From a virus: 20,553 nucleotides of DNA. A model generated the notes under the pieces. That model saw nothing but the letters and a program-made list of their open reading frames with translations, was not told the DNA's origin and ran no database searches. Location: the IMG/VR virus record IMGVR_UViG_3300048033_001219, positions 1 to 20,553 of that record; one strand, 5' to 3'. Of the stretch, positions 15,345 to 20,553 are shown piece by piece (the stretch's first letter is position 1; each line of letters starts with the position of its first letter). A program made the position numbers and the translations under genes.

Positions 15345-17762
15345 TCAACGAGGTTCAAACTGTTCAAGTCCAAATCCTCCTAGTGAGTCAAATCCAGATG
15401 ACTCAAAGTTTTTAGGTAGTTCATCGTTTTGACGCTGTGAAATCATTTCTGATTGTTGTGTACCTATAATTCTAGCACGCTCGTCTTTACGATCTTCTAT
15501 ATCTTTTTCTTTTGTTTTTTCAGCTTGAGCTTTAACTTGAGCTAATTGCATTTGATAACCAAACTCTTCAGCCATTAAACCTCTTTTTATTTCAGCTTCT
15601 GTTTGCATTTGCTGAATTTTAAACTGAGACTTACCTTGCTCTATTTTTAATTCAGTTTCGGCTAAAGCTTGTTGTTTTTGCATTTCTGCTAAAGCCGCCT
15701 GCTCAGCTGTTTGGGCGTTGGCTTGAGCTTGAGCTTCTATATTTTGTAGCTGAGCTTGTTTAACCTCTTCAGCTCTTACTCTTTGTCTATACTTTAAAAA
15801 TTGATTAGCTAATTTTAAATTTTTAATCTGTCTAATATCAATAGCATCAGACAAATCTATAAGACCAGCCTGTAAAGCTGTTTGTATATTTGATTCTAAT
15901 AATTGACTTTCTTCTTGATCAGGTTCCAGCTCTAAAAATATACCAAACTCATGTGCGTTTAACTTATCTATTTCTTCTAAAGTAGACACATTAAATTGAT
16001 TTATAGATCCAAGTAAAGCTTCTTTAGTTAATGGGAAGTTTAACATGTCTGCTACTCTTAAGCTAATATTTTCAGCTGTTCTAACTGTTAAATACATTAA
16101 AGACTGGAGTATGTGTTTTGTAGCTGTGTTAGAGGCTGCAGCTGCTAATTTTTGTAAACCTACTAATGAATCTTTAGCTGGTTGACTACCGTCTCTAGCT
16201 TCGTTAAGCCCTGTTACATCACGTATCATTTGTAGATAATATTGATATGTTTGTATTAACGCTTGTATTTTAGCCATACCAGAAGAGGTTTGTAGCTCTT
16301 GAATAGGAACTTTACCTCTATTAGGATCACCATCTTGCGTTAAACTTCTACCTACAATACTACCAGTTTGGAAATACATATTCAAAGCTTCAGCTGGATT
16401 ATAGCTTGTGCCATTACCAAGATCAACTTCTGCTAAACCATCAACGTCTATATAAACACCATCTGGTACCATACGCGCTAGCACTTGTTGTATTTTTAAA
16501 TGCGTAAGCTGTATCATATCAGCAAACCCTATACATTTACTAACAATACTTTCTATTCTACCCTTGTACATTCTAGGCGCAGATATGCTATAGTTCATTT
16601 GAACTTTTGTTTGGTTGCTATACGGCCTAGTCATATTTTCAGCTAGCTCCCATTTTAACATTTTTTCTTGCCCAAGTATTTTAGCACCACTATATAAAAC
16701 CTCTATAGCTCTATGCACTCTATTAAAGTTGTCACTTTCTGGTGGATCAAACGTGTCTGGTTTTTCAAGAGCTTTTTCAAGACCTTGATCTGTTTGCTTT
16801 ATTTTAAATACTTGATTAGAATAAGTTTTATATTCAAAATATAATACTTGTATTAAATTAGTATCATAGTCATAATTATAAAAATTAGTTCTATAATTAT
16901 TGTTACCAGCGTATTGTTGTATTTCTTCTAAATCAGCCTGAGTTAAGTCAGGAAATTGTTTTTTAATTTCTTCAAGTGATAAGCTTTTAACTTCACCCAC
17001 GTAGTATATGTCTTCAAAATTAGGATCATCTGTGTATGAATAAACTAAACTTGCTGGATCTACATACTCAACGGTAATACCATTAGCTAAATTAAAATTA
17101 GTTTTAACAGCTGATATACCTAAAACAGCTAAATCGTAAGCTAAACGTTTTTTTGTTTCTTCGTATTTATTATAATCAAAAATATTAGATATAGTTTCTT
17201 CCTCTGCTATTTCTATTGCTTGTTTATAATTTAATTGCAAATACATGTCTAACTCTTGCCTGTTCCCAGGTAATTGATCTGGATCTGGTGTTTTGAAAAA
17301 GTTTTTACCAGTAATGTCGTTAAATCCTTGTATTAACTCTTTGTTGGTTATGTCTCTTAACGCATTAAAAGCATAATTAGTTCTTTCTTTTAGAGCATAA
17401 GGGTCTGAAGCAAAAGACTTTATTTCGTAACCTTTATCAGTCATACCATTTACTACAATATCTACAAACTTAGATAATACAGCTACTGGTTTCCAGTCTA
17501 GATTTAAATAAGATAAATCACCATTAATAGATAGCTCATCTTTATACTTCGCTACACTTTGCTCACCTCTAGCGTATAGTCTTAAATCGTTAAATCTAGA
17601 CCAGTTATTTCCAAACCTTCCGCCGTTTCCAGTTCCTCTGTCTCCTCTAAACCATTCGCCTTCGACAGCTTTGGCTACGGACAAACCATATTCATAAGTC
17701 TTTTTCTCTGCGTCTGGTACTACCTGACTTGGAAAAGTGCTACTAGAATTAGTATAAATCAT
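15345..17762 (-). CDS. Portal protein (crAss-like type)
   Basis: This 805-residue protein would form the dodecameric vertex through which DNA enters and leaves. Early motifs LRLYARGEQSVAKYKDEL (60-77), YLNLDWKPVAVLSKFVDIVV (85-104) and NGMTDKGYEI match the stem of portal proteins of crAss-like and marine short-tailed phages. The middle includes NYDYDTNLIQVLYFEYKTY and RVHRAIEVLYSGAKILGQEK, and the helical GLNEARDGSQPAKDSLVGLQ. From about residue 655 to 765 the sequence is a long Gln/Ala/Glu/Lys-rich helical stretch, consistent with the internal barrel or coiled coil. The C-terminus is the Gly/Phe-rich peptide GFDSLGGFGLEQFEPR. The length is at the large end for portals and fits a long barrel. 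The ATG directly abuts the terminase stop codon (TAG ATG), so coupling by reinitiation is likely. Confidence 0.88.
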   Translation of the reverse strand: MIYTNSSSTFPSQVVPDAEKKTYEYGLSVAKAVEGEWFRGDRGTGNGGRFGNNWSRFNDLRLYARGEQSVAKYKDELSINGDLSYLNLDWKPVAVLSKFVDIVVNGMTDKGYEIKSFASDPYALKERTNYAFNALRDITNKELIQGFNDITGKNFFKTPDPDQLPGNRQELDMYLQLNYKQAIEIAEEETISNIFDYNKYEETKKRLAYDLAVLGISAVKTNFNLANGITVEYVDPASLVYSYTDDPNFEDIYYVGEVKSLSLEEIKKQFPDLTQADLEEIQQYAGNNNYRTNFYNYDYDTNLIQVLYFEYKTYSNQVFKIKQTDQGLEKALEKPDTFDPPESDNFNRVHRAIEVLYSGAKILGQEKMLKWELAENMTRPYSNQTKVQMNYSISAPRMYKGRIESIVSKCIGFADMIQLTHLKIQQVLARMVPDGVYIDVDGLAEVDLGNGTSYNPAEALNMYFQTGSIVGRSLTQDGDPNRGKVPIQELQTSSGMAKIQALIQTYQYYLQMIRDVTGLNEARDGSQPAKDSLVGLQKLAAAASNTATKHILQSLMYLTVRTAENISLRVADMLNFPLTKEALLGSINQFNVSTLEEIDKLNAHEFGIFLELEPDQEESQLLESNIQTALQAGLIDLSDAIDIRQIKNLKLANQFLKYRQRVRAEEVKQAQLQNIEAQAQANAQTAEQAALAEMQKQQALAETELKIEQGKSQFKIQQMQTEAEIKRGLMAEEFGYQMQLAQVKAQAEKTKEKDIEDRKDERARIIGTQQSEMISQRQNDELPKNFESSGFDSLGGFGLEQFEPR

Positions 17763-19967
17763 CTATTTTATTATTTTTGAAATACTACCTTGGTTATCAA
17801 ATTTCTTGAAACCTAAAGGAACAACATTTTTTTTAACTATGTTCATAGGTGTGTACCTATTTTTATTACACGCCATGATGGCTAGACCAGAACTAATAGA
17901 AGCATCGTGCTTTGTTCTATTGTTTATGTTAAACTTAGCCCAGTCTTCTAATGTTTCTTGAAAATACATATTACCATACATAGTTTCTTTAAGCCCAACG
18001 TGATCTTCTATATAAGACTCTATAGCAGCAGCGTGAGCTTGCTTGATATCTTCTGATGAGTTAGGTATTCCACCTATCTCTCTTTCCGCTACAGACAGTT
18101 TTAATTTATCTGGCCTGTTTATTGAGAAAGCTCTGTAACCTCTACGTTTTAAATAATATAAAAGTCTAGGTTTATTATTTTCTGCAAGCAATGGCATTCC
18201 ATAAAAATGCAAAGCCATAAGCACATCTTCAAAGAATATCTCAGCCGTTGGAGGTCTTGATATGTATTCTAAGAAAAACATATTAGCCGGTACGTTTTCC
18301 ATAGAAAACTTTGTAAGCCCATGAAGAGCTCCGTTAGATCCTCTATTATCTACTGTACCTGATATATCGTATGAGTCACATCCAAAAGCACCACAATGCT
18401 CGTTACCAGGATATTTAACTCCATTTTTTATTATTACACGATTTTGTAATTCTATAGGTGGAACCCATGAAATTAAGAACCTACCATTTTTATTTGGCAT
18501 AAAATTAACGACGGTATCTTTTATACCACCTTGCCAAACAAAGTTACCTCTTGTTATTAATTTAGAGTTATCAGATTCATCATTATAATCTATTTGCTCG
18601 TATATCTTAGTTAGATTAAATAAAGACTGTTTTGTTTCATCTCTAAAAGCATGTTGTTCCGTACGGGGAAACTGCCTATAATATTCATTTAAACTATCTT
18701 GATCACCTTTTAAACCTTCAACTTCGTTTTCCCAGTGGTTTATAACACCTACTTCAATTTCAAGTCCGTCGGCTCCTTCAACTGATTTTGCCGGCGTATC
18801 AAAGACAGGGTGTCCATAAGTATCAATGAATCCTTCGTAATTCCACTCCATAGGTATGAACAAAGAATATAGTCCTGAGCTAGTCTGTCCGTTGCGGTTT
18901 CTTTTTGTAACGCCTGAAGCATAGTATAATTTTTTAAAGTTTTCACCACCTTTATCTAAAGCGTTTGATGTTGATCCCATCATACACTTACCGACAATTC
19001 TACTACCTAATCTAAGAGTTGTTTTTGTAACCCTCCAGTTATTCAATATGTTATCAGGTCTCTCCCATTTACCTGATTCATCATGCACAAGTAGTTTTAA
19101 TTTTTCACCATCATAACTATTGTCACCTGTATTTTTCCAGTCAATAGTTGTATCAAGTCCTACTACTTCGTCGGGTGTTTCACCTTGATCTAGTTTCCTA
19201 CGAGTTAGCTTTGATGCTGGTACTCTGTACGCTAGTTCTGTTTTTGGACGATCCATACCGTCCTGTATTGGTTTAAAAAAGAACGGGTAGTTAATTGATA
19301 TAGGTACTACCTTATCTGTAAACATTTTTTTAGCATCAGCCCCTGATTTTGATAAGATACCGAATCTTGAATCTGAACTGATTGTTGCCAAGTTAACAGT
19401 TTCGCCTGATGCCATGAATGAAAAACCTGATCGTCTGTTTTTAAGGTAGCACATACCGTAGCATCTTTGATCTGCTTTGCAAGCTTCCCAGAATATAAAG
19501 AATAATCTGTTTGACTCCCTAAAATCTGCTGCCCCAACATCAATTTTACTCCACTGCAAGTACATGTAGTGAGTGCCAGTGAGATAAGTAGCAACACCTT
19601 TGTTATTGAACCAATGACCTTCGTTACGACGTTTAAATTGTTCATCGATATAATCATACCATCTTTCTTTAAAGTGCTCTGGGTATTTATTCCACTCAAA
19701 TACACTTTTAATTTTATTTAATTCTTTAGGATATTCTTCTCTAGACCATTTGTCTTTATCCTTATTTAGTTTACCTTTAAAAGGTGGTAACGCTATTTTA
19801 AGGTTTTGTATTTCATATACTTCACCTATTTGACCGTTCTTACTTATAACAATCACGTCATGTTCTTTATTATAACCGTACTCCCACTTTTTGCTTTTGT
19901 TATTTCTTTTAAGCACGTGAGGTTTTATATGATCTGTAAGTACAGTAAATAAAGTTTGTTTATACAT
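17763..19967 (-). CDS. terL: Terminase large subunit
   Basis: This 734-residue DNA-packaging motor combines an N-terminal ATPase with a C-terminal RNase-H-like nuclease. A conserved-looking block ATYLTGTHYMYLQWSKID (126-143) precedes the P-loop-like segment LKNRRSGFS (175-183). There the usual GK(S/T) lysine is replaced by Phe, a variant related to the R-Q-x-G-x-S loops of other phage terminases. Walker B is KLLVHDES (D296, E297) and the coupling motif is GST (331-333). Nuclease acids are likely D531 in FGCDSYD, E596 in PLLAENN and D688 in KHDAS. FLEYISRPPTAEIFFEDV and LLYYLKRRGYRAF resemble crAss-like terminases. Residues 1-100 form an additional N-terminal region. Its ATG overlaps the preceding stop by one base (TAATG), and it runs directly into the portal gene. 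Confidence 0.92.
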   Translation of the reverse strand: MYKQTLFTVLTDHIKPHVLKRNNKSKKWEYGYNKEHDVIVISKNGQIGEVYEIQNLKIALPPFKGKLNKDKDKWSREEYPKELNKIKSVFEWNKYPEHFKERWYDYIDEQFKRRNEGHWFNNKGVATYLTGTHYMYLQWSKIDVGAADFRESNRLFFIFWEACKADQRCYGMCYLKNRRSGFSFMASGETVNLATISSDSRFGILSKSGADAKKMFTDKVVPISINYPFFFKPIQDGMDRPKTELAYRVPASKLTRRKLDQGETPDEVVGLDTTIDWKNTGDNSYDGEKLKLLVHDESGKWERPDNILNNWRVTKTTLRLGSRIVGKCMMGSTSNALDKGGENFKKLYYASGVTKRNRNGQTSSGLYSLFIPMEWNYEGFIDTYGHPVFDTPAKSVEGADGLEIEVGVINHWENEVEGLKGDQDSLNEYYRQFPRTEQHAFRDETKQSLFNLTKIYEQIDYNDESDNSKLITRGNFVWQGGIKDTVVNFMPNKNGRFLISWVPPIELQNRVIIKNGVKYPGNEHCGAFGCDSYDISGTVDNRGSNGALHGLTKFSMENVPANMFFLEYISRPPTAEIFFEDVLMALHFYGMPLLAENNKPRLLYYLKRRGYRAFSINRPDKLKLSVAEREIGGIPNSSEDIKQAHAAAIESYIEDHVGLKETMYGNMYFQETLEDWAKFNINNRTKHDASISSGLAIMACNKNRYTPMNIVKKNVVPLGFKKFDNQGSISKIIK

Positions 19968-20239
19968 TACTTGGATCTACCTTCTGCGAAACCCTTAAAG
20001 GATTTTTGCTTGCTATCACTTGAATTATCTTCAAGCATATTCTTTTCCTCTTCAATACGGTTAAGTATTTCAAACGCATCGAATATAGCTAACTTTTTTG
20101 TTGCAGCTGCGTTTTTTAAACGATCAGCTGAGATGTCATCATCTGAATCTACAATAGGTTCTTTAGCTACCTTAATTAATTCCTCAACTGCTCTTTGCCC
20201 AGCTTGGATTATATTCAACTTGGTTTTCTTGGTGCTCAT
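19967..20239 (-). CDS. Candidate terminase small subunit
   Basis: This 90-residue protein is largely helical and charged. It starts MSTKKTKLNIIQAGQRAVEE, continues with an acidic turn (DSDDDISADRLKNAAATKKL) and a helix (AIFDAFEILNRIEEEKNML), and ends with a basic tail (GFAEGRSK). It lies immediately before the large terminase with a stop/start overlap (TAATG), which is the normal place for the DNA-recognising small subunit. No clear helix-turn-helix can be named from the sequence, and 90 residues is short for a small terminase, so the role rests mainly on position. The first 56 bases overlap the end of the co-chaperonin gene in another frame. The ATG at 20239 is chosen because the protein from there is continuous, hydrophilic and helix-forming. 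Confidence 0.55.
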   Translation of the reverse strand: MSTKKTKLNIIQAGQRAVEELIKVAKEPIVDSDDDISADRLKNAAATKKLAIFDAFEILNRIEEEKNMLEDNSSDSKQKSFKGFAEGRSK

Positions 20240-20553
20240 ACTTAATTACAATATCATTTGATTTCATACAATAAAGCCTTTGGTCGTTTACAATAAACTC
20301 AAATTCACTGTTAGGTGTAAACCCTATAGTGTCTCCCTCGTTTATTCCTTTAGCTTCTAAGGACTTATTACCGTATTTTAATACACCAATAAGCTTTTGC
20401 TCTTTATCGAGCTCTAGATCATTATTGTTTTCAAGTGGCATAGCAAAGCATCTATCAGCAAACGCATACCATTTGTATATTTTTTTATATAAATATATTT
20501 GATCTATTTGACAAAAGTAAAGATCGTCTTTAAAATATTTACTACTATTAACT
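20184..20553 (-). CDS. GroES-like phage co-chaperonin, C-terminal part, cut by right edge
   Basis: An ATG at 20441 would give only 85 residues. The same frame is open upstream for 37 more codons to the window edge, and it reads like protein there (DDLYFCQIDQIYLYKKIYKW, then YAFADRCFAMPLE). The true start is therefore probably beyond the right edge. The part GVLKYGNKSLEAKGINEGDT-IGFTPNSEFEFIVNDQRLY-CMKSNDIVIKYE follows the C-terminal GroES pattern: strand, GD-x-(V/I)-x-F, hydrophobic/acidic beta hairpin, DI-(V/L)-hydrophobic. GroES family proteins cap GroEL; T4 gp31 is the known phage version, needed to fold capsid protein. The sequence upstream of 20441 suggests a protein longer than a single GroES domain, perhaps with two such halves. 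Its end overlaps the next gene by 56 bases. Placement just before the packaging and head genes fits a capsid-folding role. Confidence 0.65.
   Translation of the reverse strand, partial: VNSSKYFKDDLYFCQIDQIYLYKKIYKWYAFADRCFAMPLENNNDLELDKEQKLIGVLKYGNKSLEAKGINEGDTIGFTPNSEFEFIVNDQRLYCMKSNDIVIKYEHQENQVEYNPSWAKSS

Noticed and set aside
18749-19705. Minus-strand frames of 66 and 132 codons inside the terminase gene, plus 80 codons at 4397-4639 and 60 codons at 2800-2982
   Set aside because: They lie inside or across well-supported genes in another frame, and their translations have no recognisable domain.
19956-20261. Plus-strand frame of 101 codons opposite the candidate small terminase
   Set aside because: It is the reverse of a helical charged protein, giving a Ser/Phe/Leu-rich pseudo-membrane sequence; the minus-strand gene is coupled to the terminase and explains the stretch.
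1-20553. Stop-codon reassignment, as seen in some crAss-like phages
   Set aside because: All long genes end cleanly under the standard code, adjacent genes begin right after these stops, and TAG is used as a true terminator before the portal start.

Overview
The window is a 20.5 kb piece of a tailed (podovirus-like) phage genome. It is AT-rich and almost wholly coding. Every credible gene lies on the minus strand, so the biological reading order runs from the right edge to the left edge, with gaps of a few to about 80 bases or short overlaps. The head proteins (large terminase, portal, major capsid protein) look most like those of crAss-like phages and their marine relatives. No start codon has a Shine-Dalgarno sequence; the leaders are A/T-only, as is usual in Bacteroidota. 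The likeliest source is therefore a lytic marine (or other aquatic) phage of a flavobacterium-like host. This is inference from sequence style and motifs, not from a database search.

Layout in transcription order: (1) the C-terminal part of a GroES-like co-chaperonin, cut by the right edge; (2) a 90-residue candidate small terminase and a 734-residue large terminase; (3) an 805-residue portal; (4) a 395-residue acidic scaffold-type protein; (5) a 485-residue major capsid protein; (6) a 275-residue unknown, bracketed by two GC-rich hairpins whose loops share the same bases; (7) two tail-adaptor/ring candidates (253 and 407 residues); (8) a giant 1382-residue tail protein with Ig/cadherin-like domains, followed by a 495-residue beta-rich tail protein; (9) a 135-residue GNAT-like protein; (10) three internal-virion/ejection-type proteins (251, 538 and at least 413 residues, the last cut by the left edge).

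Together these form a packaging and virion-assembly module. Terminase and portal load DNA into a shell built by the scaffold and capsid protein, probably helped by the phage co-chaperonin. The adaptors and large tail proteins close the portal and form the short tail. The last four genes follow the order of T7 genes 13-16, whose products are packed inside the head and ejected to open a path through the cell envelope.

I see no tRNA, integrase, CRISPR array, insertion sequence or lysis gene. There is no gene-free stretch longer than about 80 bases. The main points for a second look are the paired hairpins around the gene after the capsid gene, a GC-rich in-frame island in the last virion gene, the hidden co-chaperonin at the right edge, and the mixture of crAss-like head genes with a T7-like ejection-gene order.
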